NCBI GenBank assembly: GCA_021521415.1
Contig: JAIQDT010001729.1
Span: 62,001 to 126,000, forward strand
Direction of reading: 5' to 3'
Length of the DNA stretch: 64,000 bases
Origin: Bidens hawaiensis
Lineage: Eukaryota; Streptophyta; Magnoliopsida; Asterales; Asteraceae
Positions within the stretch are counted from its first letter, which is position 1. Each line of letters begins with the position of its first letter. Shown one piece after another: positions 48,632 through 60,696 of this stretch. Under the pieces are notes generated by a model. It saw nothing but the letters and a program-made list of their open reading frames with translations, searched no databases and was not told the origin of the DNA. The position numbers were made by a program, and so were the translations under genes.

Positions 48632-51600
48632 TTAATCTGCAAAATTTTTCATGCATGATCTCTTGTTGTGACCCTTTTGACCACATGTCCCACAAGTGTT
48701 TGATCCTTTTGGCTTTGTGTTTCTCACTGCCTTCACTTTCTGGCCTTCACCCTCCACAGCCTTTCCCTTGCCCTTTGCATCAACCTTTGACTTTTTCCTT
48801 GAACCACCATCTTTCCTTTCCACTGCTGACTTTTTCCTTGATTTCTTTGGCCTTCCAGTTTGCTTTTTTAATTTAGGAGCTGTGATCTGGATTGGGACTT
48901 GTGATGTGGGCCACATACTCATACCATTGATGGGATACACCTTGTAGCTATACACTGCCTTCCACCTATCCATTGTGTAAATTGGTTTGACAAATGTTTC
49001 TGGCCTGCCAACAGATCTGTCATGTGCACCCTTCACCCAAATACATGCCACCACATGTCTACAAGGTATCCCAGTTATCTCCCATCTCCTACATGCACAT
49101 GTACTTGTGCTCATGTTCACTACACACTGATCACCATATGGACCTGTTACCTGATAATGATCCTCACCGTTCCAATGCACAGAGTACCTATCATCCAAAT
49201 ATGTAAACCATTCACATCATTTACAAGACAAATAAATATTCACATACAACTCACCTGCTTGCTTCCTTCTTCACTGACTCCAAAATTTGTGTAGCATATG
49301 GTGTTAGTAACCCTGATGACCTATCAATTACCTTCAACACAGTAACAATCTTCCTCATCACATATTCTCTGATGTATTCCAGCAATGTGATAATAGGCTT
49401 GTCCCTTCCATCTACCAGCTTTGAATTGAAACATTCACACATGTTGTTGGTCAACACATCAGACATTGCTCTACCTATTATAACAAAACACAACAGATAA
49501 AGGACAAAACTTGAAAGTTATGAGAGAATAAAGGATACAAAATTAAAAACTTACCAGAGAAGTGTGACCTTGACCATGTTTCTGGTGGGATCTTAGATAC
49601 CCAAAGATGACACCTTTTGTTCAAGTTTTTTAGGTTGTTCATCTCTCTCTCATATTGTGTAGGTGATGTACAATTATATGTTCCCTGGCCAACATTCTTC
49701 TAATTCAAGCTTCACTGTTGTATCTGGATTAGTCCTCTTCAACTCTTCAATATAATCCCTCAATAACCCATATTGGCCTTTGAAATTTCCAATTATATGT
49801 TCCCTGGCCAACATCTTTGCCCTATAAGCTTTCATCTCAGACACACCAACTTCAAACCTCCTTTGAAACCTTTCTTTGATGGATTTAACTTTCAGCTTTG
49901 GGTCATCTTGAAGATCAGTAACCAAATGGTTTGAGAGGAACCCGGCTGTGCAAGCATAAATTTCCCTAGATTGAAGGCATTTATGTTCATTTATCAACCT
50001 TGTAATTTTCCATGAAGCTGTTCTCTTTTGGTATGACAACAACAGTACCCAAGGGCATCTAATAGCAAGTGGGTCTTTCCTTTTTCCCCTACCCCCAATA
50101 CTTTTCTGGACTGGTCCCTCATCTTTATTAGCACTGCTAGATCCAACCCCCTGCACTTCCATATCTCCTTCACACACAGCCCTGACCCTTACCAAATCAT
50201 CTTTTCTTATCCTAATTTGTCTTCTTGTTTCAACTGCATGTGCCTTGATCATATCCTTCACCTCTGCTTTTGTACCAAAAACTTGTCCCACATGGAAAAG
50301 ATAATCCATGTCCCCCTCATTTCTTTGTTTCTCATTATACATCCTATCATTATCCAACATCACATCATCCATTTCTATGTCCAAAACCTCTAAACTACAA
50401 TTTGCATCCTGCTGTTCAACTTCAAAATCAGTATGCAGTCTGAAATCCCTCATATCTACATCTACATCATGTATTTCACCATCTTCATAGTTGAAGTCAC
50501 TATCTGAATCACTTTCTGAATCTTCATCACCATCCCTAGTTTTCTTAACATTTTTAGATTTCTTTTTGTTCTTAGATTTCTTCACATTCTTTGGTTTCTT
50601 AACTGGACAACCCTCTAGATGTTCATCATCATCAGAACTCTCATCTCTCATTTCATAGTTAGAATCCCTACTATCATCAGTTCCACTTTCATCTGAACTT
50701 GAAGACTCATCTCCACTTTCTTCATCTGAAATTGAAGAATCTTCACTATCTTCATCCCCACCTCCATCCCCACCTCCATTGTAATCCATATCCACCTCAT
50801 TTGTAGGCTGCACACCATATCCACCTCCATCCCCACCTCCATCTACATCACCATTGTAATCAATCTCCACCTCATTTGTAGGTTGCACACCAAAAGCATC
50901 CTCTCCAAACATAGGGTCAAATTCTGGATCCTCATGACATATATCAATCTGGTCTTGTTGTTCAACAACACCAACATTATTCTCTTCTTGAACATTCACA
51001 TTTGCATCCTGTTTGTCTTGTTCCACAACTACCTCATTTGTGCTATCTTGCCATTCCAACAACAACATTTTCTTAACTGAGTTTGCTTTATCTAGTACGA
51101 CCTCACTTGCAAGAAACTCCTCATCTGTTATCTCTTCAATGGTAAACTTTGAGGGTGAGCAGAAGTATGTGTGTATAGAGGTGAACTCATGCTCAACATA
51201 CACATTCATTAACTGATTAAAAGCTCCAATATACTTAGCAAATCCCCTAACATCATCATCACTTCCCAAAGCTCTAAGCCCCCAATCCAATTCTGAACCC
51301 GGTACTACATAATGGTAGAATCTAACCTTATCTGTAGGATAGGATAATTCAAGCAAGATTCGATCAAGCTCGTGAACTGAAAACTTGTCAATATCTAGCA
51401 TGTCAACATAATGGACAACGGCTCTCTTATAAACCCGTCCTGGAAATTTAGTGAAACTGCCACCATGGTGCATCTTGATCGTGAACAAATGTGGATTATT
51501 TACTATACAAACAAGATTAAACAGCTGTTAGTTAAATAAACCCAATTATAAACCCTAAAGTTTTAACTTACCATAAAACGCATCAGCATTTGATTGTTCA

Positions 51601-51644
51601 TCAGCTTCACGAATGTAGAATGGAGGATGAGGAGGATCATCCAT
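48632..51644 (-). pseudogene. MURA-like transposase with deleted catalytic core
   Basis: Exons on the minus strand: 51644-51572, 51502-49555, 49474-49255, 49187-48632; all sites GT-AG. Exon 2 encodes a PB1-like N-terminal region, a long acidic and Lys-rich linker, and the MuDR DNA-binding domain (LFHVGQVFGTKAEVKDMIK to KITRLINEHKC). The reading frame stops at 49674. Sequence beyond resumes in another frame with the end of the transposase (YEREMNNLKNLNKRCHLWVSK), a SWIM zinc finger (CACRRWEITGIPCRH) and a CCHC knuckle (CGTCGQKGHNKRSC). The DDE core that should lie between these parts is absent, so the gene cannot encode an active transposase. A short N-terminal DNA-binding protein could still be made. 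Confidence 0.85.
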
Positions 51645-52002
51645 CTTACGTGTTTAAGTTCTGAGAATGATGTGCAATTGATTGAAGCCCTAATTGATTA
51701 GTCGCGTCGGACACACGAGGGTTTAAGGTTTTTGATCGCCGGGAATTGATTCGATCGACAGGGAGGGGGAAGAGTGATACAGAGGCTTAGTTGCAGAGAT
51801 ATAAGAAAGGACAAAAATGCCCTCACATGCGTCTCACGTGAGGGCATTTAACTGACTTTTTCTAACCCAGTTAGCGTAAAGGACAAAACTTGTAGGAAAA
51901 AAAAGTTTAAAGTACACCGCCTGCAAGGAAACTTAGAAAAGGACACGAACCGAAATTTGGCTTATTTTAAAGGACAAAATTTGTAATTCTGTCTAGAATT
52001 TA

Positions 52003-53000
52003 TATTGTCATAAATGGTGGATCAAATGTATGGCCAGGGGCTGCATCCCCTTAAATCTATAGTTTTCTTTATAAATTTCTAATATACTAGACCTAAAGAT
52101 CCAAGTGTCTCATCCAAGAACTTAATATGGACCACACAATCACTTAAATGAGTATAGAGTATATGACTTGGATTAAATAGATAAGAAAATGAATTATGGG
52201 AGAAAATAAAGATGTGTGATGATTACACTATTGTAAACGTTAGTTATACCTATGTAAAAAGTCTATTTGTATGTAAAAAATATTGGAATGTGATCCTCAT
52301 ACACCACCCCCCATATGTTCATACAACTCGTATAGACCTATACGGGCTGTATAGGCTACGAATGACTGACATGGGAAAAAATCAACTTTTTGCAGCATAT
52401 ACGATCGTACAGCACTATACGGCTCGTATAGTCATTAAATGACTCCGTATTGCTTCCTGACAAACCATAAAACCTACACGGTCGTATAGGGCTATACGAC
52501 AGTAAAGAAAATATTTGAAGAAAAATTCAAACTGTCTTTTGACCACTGTAAATCGCTTTCGAAAAACGCCTATACGAGCCGTATAGATTATTGTGTATGG
52601 ACTATTATAAAGTGTAACATAATATAATTTTAAACGAGTGTTTTTAGAGTACAACTATAAATTAATTAACCAAACGTGTTATGTAAGTATTAACAGACAA
52701 TTTATTTTATTCTAAAATATCATATCATTCAACTTTTCAATATAAAGCATAATTCTATATAAATGAAACAACACATGAAAAGATCGAAAAGGAGAATGAC
52801 TAAAATTGATAAAAAAAATATGGTGCAAGTCAGATAATATATCTGGATGATGACTATGTATGATGTTAAAGTCATAAATCATATATATTAAATATACGGT
52901 TATCAAAAGTTTTTTTCAAAAAAATTGTCTATAGGCTATGAATATGATTCGTAAATCACAAATTTATTAAATATATGAAATCGATTTTGTATCTTCCCCT
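52003..53000. repeat. CACTA interior with TATACGAG-type palindromes
   Basis: Between about 52315 and 52590 at least five imperfect palindromes built on tatacg/cgtata occur (tatacgggctgtata, tacgatcgtac, tatacggctcgtata, cggtcgtatagggctatacg, tatacgagccgtata). They are of the same kind as at 6237-7262. No gene is recognised here. Confidence 0.6.
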
Positions 53001-53019
53001 CTCCCTCTCAAAAATTTCC

Positions 53020-55960
53020 AAAAAAAAAGTCATGGTCCCACTACTGCCTTCAACTTCCCTTGATTTCCGAACCCTAAATCAACCAACGTATCTCTAAATA
53101 TAATATTTGCTCAGTAGCTATAACATTAATAATCAATCGAGGTTTTTCCGTTTGACCTCATCAACCCTAACCGAAACATCGATACGGCAGCCGGCAAACC
53201 ACCATCGGTTCGACTTTTGATTCATGGTCTACTTTCTGTTCACGCAATCAGGTAACAAAAATCTAAATTGTGTTGATTAGATGTTGTTATGCTCATAATC
53301 AATATTTTATAAATCATTTGTTTTTGGCGATATATCTACAATTGGCAAATTTATGTCAAAGAATGCGATCTAAGCTTTCAATTGTTATTCGTATCAGGGG
53401 TTATTATTTTCTTTGAACAAGCTTTCCAGACAAGGCTAAGACGGGAAATATCATTGTCACAGTCTTGTGGTGCTTGCAGATGTGTGCGGCGGCATACCTG
53501 AAACAGGGAGACGCAGGACTGAGATATGTGGTAAGCGATTTGATTCTTCCTCAATTTCACATTCATAGTTAATTGTTAAACTAAGAAATTTGGACATAGT
53601 TATAGGGTTTTTTTTTCCTTTTAATTCTGTTATGGTGCACCACACAGGTTACACTTGTGTTTAATTACTAAAATTATGAAAACTTGCAACAATGTGCTTA
53701 TGATAATTACAAAATTATATTAATATACTGAACTAGTTTGAAAGTATAACATATAGTCAACTATCATGTTATTGCTGACTACGTCACCTAGTGTAGCCCT
53801 TTTATGAAATTTTGTTGAACAAATTAGAACAAAACCCTTTGGACATAGTTTATATACAGTTTGAATGGCAATCATACTAGTTTTCCCATGAAACCATAAA
53901 ATTTACTTTATTTTATAATTTCAGTACTTTGAATTTTGATAACAATAGTATTTAGTATATGTATGCTTTATCTATGCATATGTAGGGACTTAATATTCGT
54001 TTTTACATGTCTTCGCTTCTGAGTATTTGCATGTTTGTAAAATATCTAGCGGAGCCATAATAAGCTCCATGGATGTGTGACAATGGGATTTGGTATTGAT
54101 CTATTTGGATATGATAACTGTAGAGTTAAAACAGAGGTATCCTTCCTTTCAAATTGATAGCAGTTGTGCTAGAACATAACTTATGACAATGTCTGAGCTT
54201 TAAAACTTGTTCAAGTTGTTTATTTTAGAGAATGGAGTTGGTTTACCTCAACTTCAAAATTAACTTTTTCAAGTTGTATCAACTTTTGACAATTTTTCAA
54301 CATATAAATAAATTAGTGTGCTTTGAGAAATTTCCAGTTCATGTAGCAAGGACATGTGTGTATCAATTAGTGCAAACAAGCCGAGCCGGCTTGTGAGCTA
54401 CTCAAGATTGGATTATCAAAAGCATAAAGTGAGCCAAGCTTAAGTTAGCTCGAGCCTTAAAAGAAACTTCTCTATTAATCCAGCCCGAGCTCGAGCCTAA
54501 ACGAGGCAATAAGAAAATATATAAAATTAAATGAAAATGTTATAAAATAATTATTAAATAATAAACGAGTCTAGTCGAAGTTGAAAAACGTCTCACGAGC
54601 CGAGCTCAAGCTTTTGAAAAAGAGCTCGCAACAAGCTAAACCGAGCTAGAGCTCAACAAAAAATATAAGTTATCTTATATGTAACTAGTCAACCTCGGGC
54701 TCCGGTCGGCTTGCTTATACCTCTACATGTATGTTATCATTTTCTACAAGAAAAGGAATTTTAATTGGCCTAACTAGTGTTTCCTTTTTTTGATGTATGT
54801 TTCATTAACAGTGTGATTTCTCACATCGAGATTTGTTTAGCGTAACATTTTTATATAAAGTTGTGTATTAAAGTTATATATTTAATTGATTCCAACACCT
54901 GAACACCCTTTGACTTGTGTAATGAGAATTCTTCTTCTTTTTTTATTTCACTTTATTTGTATAATGTTTTGGATCAGAATTGCAAGATGTTCTCGAGGCA
55001 CTCTCAACTGTACAGGTATGTTTAAACATTTCATAGCCATTGTAAAAAAAAATTTCGGCATGCCTTTTTTACTGTGTATAGACAAACATTAAAAAGAAGA
55101 CAATATGAAAATGGAATAAATTCGTGTTGTTTCATTGGCACCATGTTAATTCTAATTTTCTTGTTATCGGTTTAGGGTTTAAGAATTATTATCTAAATTG
55201 TTTCATCACTTAATTTTATACTGTACTCGTTGAAAGTAATCGTTTATACAATTTTATTTATAATATTTATTTTATATATATAACAATATAGGTGATTTTT
55301 GACATGTTTCATATTGGCTCAGCTTGGTATCAATTATTGTTTTAATGATATCTTATGTTTGGTTTATGGATTTGATTGGGAACTGATAGGAACCACAATG
55401 CTTGAGCGCACACAGTCAAAGCGGGTACGACAAGTTTTTATCTACCCAGGTGAACTAATAAGGTTTGTATTCTTTTTTAGTAAAAGAACTGTTTAACATT
55501 GAGTCTGGTCTTGTTTTATCTCCATTGTTTGAATCTGTGATTTAAAAAGGGATTTTAGGGGAAAAAAGTGGAGGTTAGTGCTGAACTCTTAAACTCTCTA
55601 TATCATCATAATGGTGTTGTGTCTAGCATATCGTGTCTCATCAGTAAATTGTTTCTTTAAAAATATAGTTAGGTATGGGAAATTCTGGATTGAGTGATTA
55701 CAAATATGTGTGGGTGACCAGATGGGCTATTTTCCACAATTCAAGATTGTATCGGTGCATCCATCGCATGGCCTTGTCCATTCATCTCGGTATGTATTTG
55801 TTAAACTTGTGATACGAATAATTGTAATAACATGGAACTTAATGCTTATACATGGATGGTTTATTTGTAGGTAGTCTGTTAGGATTGAGGACGCATGATG
55901 ACTCCGGATTTTATGGTGCTTGTTTCTTTTATTGCTTTTAATTTTTTTGTTGAATGTCAC
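53020..55960 (+). other. Possible transcribed but non-coding or captured exon region
   Basis: 53040-53260 resembles a plant 5' leader (ctaccttcaacttccc-like, then 'gaaccctaaatc'). Candidate short exons between AG and GT sites lie at about 53480-53532, 54979-55015 and 55292-55450. They do not join into a protein that I recognise. Sequence at 54370-54720 is rich in gagccgagctcg motifs, a decayed hAT-like MITE. Confidence 0.3.
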
Positions 55961-56149
55961 AAGAGTTTATGTTGGACAATGTTATAACTTAATTATGTTT
56001 AGTGTTTTCGTTATGAACAAGCTTATTTAATATAATGAAATTTTATTTCTTTCAATATTTAGATTCCATAACCGTATCGTAAAATTGTGTGTGTGGACGT
56101 TTAAAAAAGGGTTGTATAATATGATTTGTAAAAGTGTTATAATATGTTT

Positions 56150-56700
56150 TTTAGGACGTTGTATAAGTTGTTCATAGACATATTATGCGACCATAAAATT
56201 TAGTTTCAAATCTTGTTTGGGATATTTGGACCCTTTTCTTGGTACTATAACGTTCCATCATAAGGATCCTATAAATTAATTTTTAAGGACGTTTGTATGT
56301 GTATCAAAAGTTTGTAATTAGGCAAGCACATGTCAGAACATTGCAAAAGTGTCCTAATATGTTTTTATTTGGACGCTTTTTGGGTTGTTATCGGATATAT
56401 TATGCGACCATAAAATTGGTTTGATAATCTTATTTGGGATATCGGGACTTTTTTCTTGGTACTAAAGTACCTATAATGTTACATCATAAGGGTCCTATAA
56501 ATTAATTTTTAAGGACGCTTGTATGTGTGAAAAGATTAAATGTAGGTAAGCACATGTTAAAACATTGTAAAAGTGTCCTAATATGTTTTTATTGAGACGC
56601 TTTTTGGGTTGTTAATGGATATATTATGCGACCATAAAATTGGTTTCATAATCTTATTTGGGATATTAGGACGCTTTTTGAGTTCCGAGACTTATTACGA
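56150..56700. repeat. Right subterminal tandem repeats of the CACTA element
   Basis: A unit of about 225 bp is repeated two to three times: 'aaaagtgtcctaatatgttt' at 56346 and again at 56569, with partial copies on either side. Each unit contains gcgaccataaaattggttt and ggtcctataaattaattttt blocks. Confidence 0.8.
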
Positions 56701-56812
56701 CCCCTTTACATGAAACGCTTTTCTCGTTGATCATATTAAATGAAAGGTCCTATAAAATAGCATTTTAGGACACTTTTGTGTGTACTAAAAAGCCTTTTTT
56801 GTTGTAGTGCCA

Positions 56813-58054
56813 CAAATAGCCGCAACGAGACCATGTACAATTGATCGAGAAATTGATACATAAATCCAAATCTCTGCCTGAACAAGGTGACACTTGGTGT
56901 CATCGTGTAAAGTTTTCAATCTCGTGATTATCGTTTAAAACTTTTTGGTTTATACTAATTCATACTACATGGTATTAAATTAAGTGCTTAATACTAGGAA
57001 GCTCGTAATTTGTTAACTTGCAAGGTGAGACATTCAAGTTCTCGCACAACTCATATTTGTGTGAGACAACCAGTTTTTCAACACTGTCATTGAGATTTTT
57101 AAACCTGTATAACTCATGTCAGAGTAACAGTCGAAATGTTTTCAAACGGTTTTCATTACATAAAAGTGATTAAGTCTTTGTAGACTTACGAGATGGTTAC
57201 CACTAGTATTGTGGTTTTGTATACAATATTTATTTATATCATTACTTATTGGACATAGAGTTAGCCAATAAGTAATATGACCACAGTAATAGATACAGTC
57301 GAGTGACGAATACTTTTTGGTAATTTGTAAGCAGACAAATGTGAAGTCATCTTAATGTTGTACTATAAAAATGTGTAATTTATAAATAAATGTACTTACC
57401 AGTATTTTTAGTATTTTTCGCTGATCAAATATTTTTAAACATGTTTCAGGTGACTTGTTGTGAAAGAAACAGGATTAGGTTCACTGAGCACCTGAGCTTA
57501 AATAAGTTGCATGCCACCAGATTGAATAAATATGTTCTTTTTTGTAAATTAGTATTTATCTCTATAAAACTTATGTTTGTATAAAAATGAGTCTTGTTTC
57601 CAGTTTATGAAATAAAAATCACGGTGTTTTTTATACTCTGATGATTTTCCTAACTACGGTCTTGATGAATTTTTTCTGCTGCTAAATATTATAAATGAAC
57701 ACTGTACCATAATCGCGTTCACAGCCCCCGCCCAGGATATAGGGTCGGGGGTTGTGACATTGTGGTTTGGAAAGGTTTTAGGCGTTAAAATGTTTGTGTC
57801 ATGATAAAGACGTCACACCGCGACGCATGGTCTTAAAGACTTCAAACTTTAATTAAATACTTAACATTAATGTCAGGACAAACTTAAATTTAGTATATTA
57901 AATCTCGAGAAAAGTAAGTATGAGTTAATTATTATTTGTACCCCCTCTGGTCAACATAAAATGCAGGAAGCGACCCCTAACTTCATTTTCTGGAAATCCA
58001 CATGTTGACTACAAACCTTGGTAATTTTGAGCCCCGACGTTAATTTAACCGTTT
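56813..58054. other. Intergenic DNA
   Basis: No gene recognised. Short LTR-like edges are present around 57725-57770 (ggttgtgaca) and 57810-57830 (gtcacaccgcgac), but they do not form a complete element. Confidence 0.3.
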
Positions 58055-58365
58055 CATCATCGTACTCAGTATATCCCACCAATAGCAATGCTATGGTAGG
58101 GTCCTGAGGGGGGTAAGATGTAGACAGCCTTACCTCTACCACATAGGGATAGAGAGGCTGCTTCCGGTGAGACCCCTGGCTCAATAGTAGTTTTGCATCA
58201 AGCCTTTGGACATAAGACACATAACACTCAATCATCAGGACACCGGCTGATTGGTGCATGTGCCCTTATCTTTCGGCTACCAACGCCACCACATGATGCC
58301 TGATACCTTCCGCCGCTTTTAACGTTATTTTCACGAAATTAGTAAAATAACGTCAAAATTAGTGC
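58055..58365 (-). repeat. SINE (Au-like family), minus orientation, with 13-bp TSD
   Basis: On the minus strand it carries the block ggtctcaccggaagcag, then ctctctatccc, ggtagaggtaagg and gtgggatatactgagta, the conserved 3' domain of Au-type angiosperm SINEs, ending in an ATG-repeat tail. The flanks AATTTAACCGTTT at 58042-58054 and 58366-58378 are a perfect target duplication. A second copy lies at 62537-62846. Confidence 0.85.
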
Positions 58366-58589
58366 AATTTAACCGTTTGTTGACTGCAAACCCATGCAAG
58401 GTAAAAATGAAATCAACTTTTATTTCATGTGTTGTTTTTTTTACCTTATTTGATTGCATTAATTGTTAACTTTTTACTCACGACGTTATCTAAATTAACC
58501 TAAGATTTAACTTCTTTTATAATATAGTTTTTTATAAGAAACTCAAAACCTATATTGTCGATAAAAATATACAGGTTACTATAGGCAAA

Positions 58590-58775
58590 AAGGTCACCCA
58601 TGTCTGCAATCGCAGACAACGTTGATGACTCGGCTCGCGCCAATTTTAAGGAAAACCCACCGCCCGAGTGACAACTATGGTAAAATCCCTGGCTTGCACA
58701 CGACATTTTGTCACAAATGAGAGTCGAACCGGAGAGAAAATCACCGCGTACCACTAAAGCACCGCTCCTTTAGTT
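58590..58775 (-). repeat. tRNA-derived SINE head, minus orientation
   Basis: On the minus strand a box-A-like tgctttagtggta is followed by a box-B-like ccggttcgactct at tRNA spacing, then non-tRNA sequence. The pairing of a complete cloverleaf is not convincing, so a functional tRNA gene is unlikely. Confidence 0.5.
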
Positions 58776-59469
58776 CAACATCATTATCGTGTTTCCAGTA
58801 AATCAGTTGGTAAAGAAAGCTAAGTAATATATAATTGAGATTTGAGAATGTAAAAAAATCTTCTTATTGTGACCCTTCATAAAAGTCTGGTTTCGTCGAC
58901 CTAACACGGAAAGTGTGTGTATATACATTTATAAAGAGAATTTAAAATTAAACATTAACATTTAAACACGTTATAATTAAATCCGCAAACCTTTTTTATA
59001 AAACTCGTTAAGGGGCTATTTGAAAACCCATCACCCGAGCCGCTAAAAGGGCCAACCAATTCAAAAAGCTCCGTTCAATATATTTATAAATTTGAGGCTC
59101 ATCATGATTCAAAGTTGACAATTAGTGAACCTAACACACTTTGATGCTCACTAATCCAGGTGTAGCATCTTAATGAAATAATTAAAAAGTTACCAAACAA
59201 CCCTCTAAATTGTTTTTATAAAACTTATCAAATAATTAGCCCATCGGCCAATTGTCCAGTTAAAAACCTAAAAACAACAAACATAGCCTGATACATGTTT
59301 TATTGTATTATCACAATTATCTTCAATCTATTAAAAAAAAGTTATACATACACAAGTCCGTTTTTAATACTCGCCATGAACACCCCGAAATCTCAAACGT
59401 CTTAATAATAATTCTGTTTCTCATTTTCCTACAAACTCGCGCCAAAGCCAACAGCAATTAACAAATACA
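58776..59469. other. Upstream region of the ACR3-like gene
   Basis: AT-rich sequence, no gene or element borders recognised. Confidence 0.3.
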
Positions 59470-59558
59470 TAGAAAAATAAGATACATACACACACATGTG
59501 TGTGTATATATAAATATGTATATAGAGAGAGAGAGAGAGAATATAAGCACCTTGTAGT

Positions 59559-59589
<31 letters not shown>

Positions 59590-59720
59590 AAGAGCACTGG
59601 TATATATAAGTGCTCTTCCGACGTCGAAAGCACCAAAATATTTGTTTTGCTTTTGTCCTTTTCACCTTTTCAAAACTCTCATATGCTTCCACTTGATTCC
59701 ACCATTGCCCAAGATCAAAA
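59470..59720 (+). promoter_or_regulatory. Probable promoter and leader of the ACR3-like gene
   Basis: Two (GA)n runs at 59525-59540 and 59560-59586, a (CA)/(TG) palindrome at 59489-59506, and a TATA box (tatatataag) at 59601-59610. The TATA sits in the loop of a perfect 8-bp inverted repeat, agagcact at 59591-59598 and agtgctct at 59609-59616. GA runs of this kind bind BPC/GAGA factors in plants. A leader intron may start at the gtttgttcg at 59722. The start codon is at 60697. Confidence 0.5.
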
Positions 59721-60696
59721 GGTTTGTTCGTTCGTTCCATCACACTGTTTTCCTCTATTGATTTCGTTTGCGTCTTGTTGTTTTACAAGGTTAATTTGAG
59801 TTTATCTGTAAACCGGATATATATTTATTCGCTTTGTGTTAGTTTAATTGTATTCTGTACCGTACGAATTAGGTTTACGGAATTTGGAGATCCATTGTGT
59901 TGTTTTTTCACGCAAATAGGTAACTGTTACTACTACTGCGACTACTTGTTCTGGTTTTGAAATGTGTGTTTATATTTATTATAACCTCGGTTAGGGTAAA
60001 AAGTAATTTGACTTTGATAAGTTGTGTAGAAGTTGCTGTAAAAGTAAATTCTGACGGATTCATATCTTATAAAGTTAGTTTTTTTAATTATCTGATTGTG
60101 TGTACCGTTATGACCCCACGATCTATGAATGTTATTTTTTAAATGATTTAGTTTTTCTATCCAAAATAAGCTAGCGGCGCAGCTTGTTGCTTGTCTGCCT
60201 TTTAGTGAGATGTAAACGCTACTCTTTGATAAATCATGCTATACAAATGATTGATGATTCTGATTGTTCTTGTCGCTTTAATCAGTTTCATAATGCTATA
60301 TTAATAACATGTCTAGATCTGTTGATCTATTGATAAGTGTTGTTGTTCCAAATTGTTGGTTAATTAGAAAAATGTTGTAAGAAACTACGGATTTTTAAAA
60401 TTTGATGGTTTCTTGAAAAGCATTTGTTAGCGTAGACTTGAAGTCCTCATCGATTGCTCTGTTTTCAAATTTCTTACACATAAACTACTCATGATATTTT
60501 TGAGATTTATCTTCAGGTTTATTTATTAAACTGTTGAGGGCATTACTCATAGGTACTGAATGAAGTGTGCAGATGGTAACCAGCATGTGATCTGCCATTT
60601 GCCAAACACATTTTTACGTATGCAGTGAAAATTATGTAATTACAAGCATTCACATTGACAAAGAGGGTGATATCTCCATAAATTACACCCTCATCA

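Larger units (their letters stand above)
47007..52002. mobile_element. Mutator-like element (MULE), 4978 bp, with perfect 9-bp TSD
   Basis: The element spans 47016-51993. TAGAATTTA flanks it on both sides (47007-47015 and 51994-52002). The terminal inverted repeats are 231 bp (47016-47246 and 51763-51993) and differ at one position by my alignment (g versus a in 'gttaagtgccc'), which points to a recent insertion. Homology continues weakly inward (gcgactcaattagggcttcaat-like phrases). Two genes converge on a minisatellite in the middle: a GRF-zinc-finger gene from the left end and a MURA-like transposase gene from the right end. This arrangement recalls MuDR, whose two genes also start near the TIRs. 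Confidence 0.95.
45191..56809. mobile_element. CACTA-type element, 11.6 kb, non-autonomous, with 3-bp TSD
   Basis: Left end CACTACAACAAAAAGGGC and right end the complement of CACTACAACAAAAAAGGC. Flanks are CCA at 45188-45190 and CCA at 56810-56812. Both subterminal regions carry many copies of taggac/gtccta motifs (45215-45860 and 56150-56790), with similar phrases on the two sides (ggtcctataaa, ttttaggac). Without the nested MULE (47016-51993) it is about 6.6 kb. No CACTA transposase domain is visible. Confidence 0.85.

Noticed and set aside
48655..49294. Plus-strand frames over the MULE transposase 3' end
   Set aside because: Opposite-strand shadows of the SWIM and CCHC exons.
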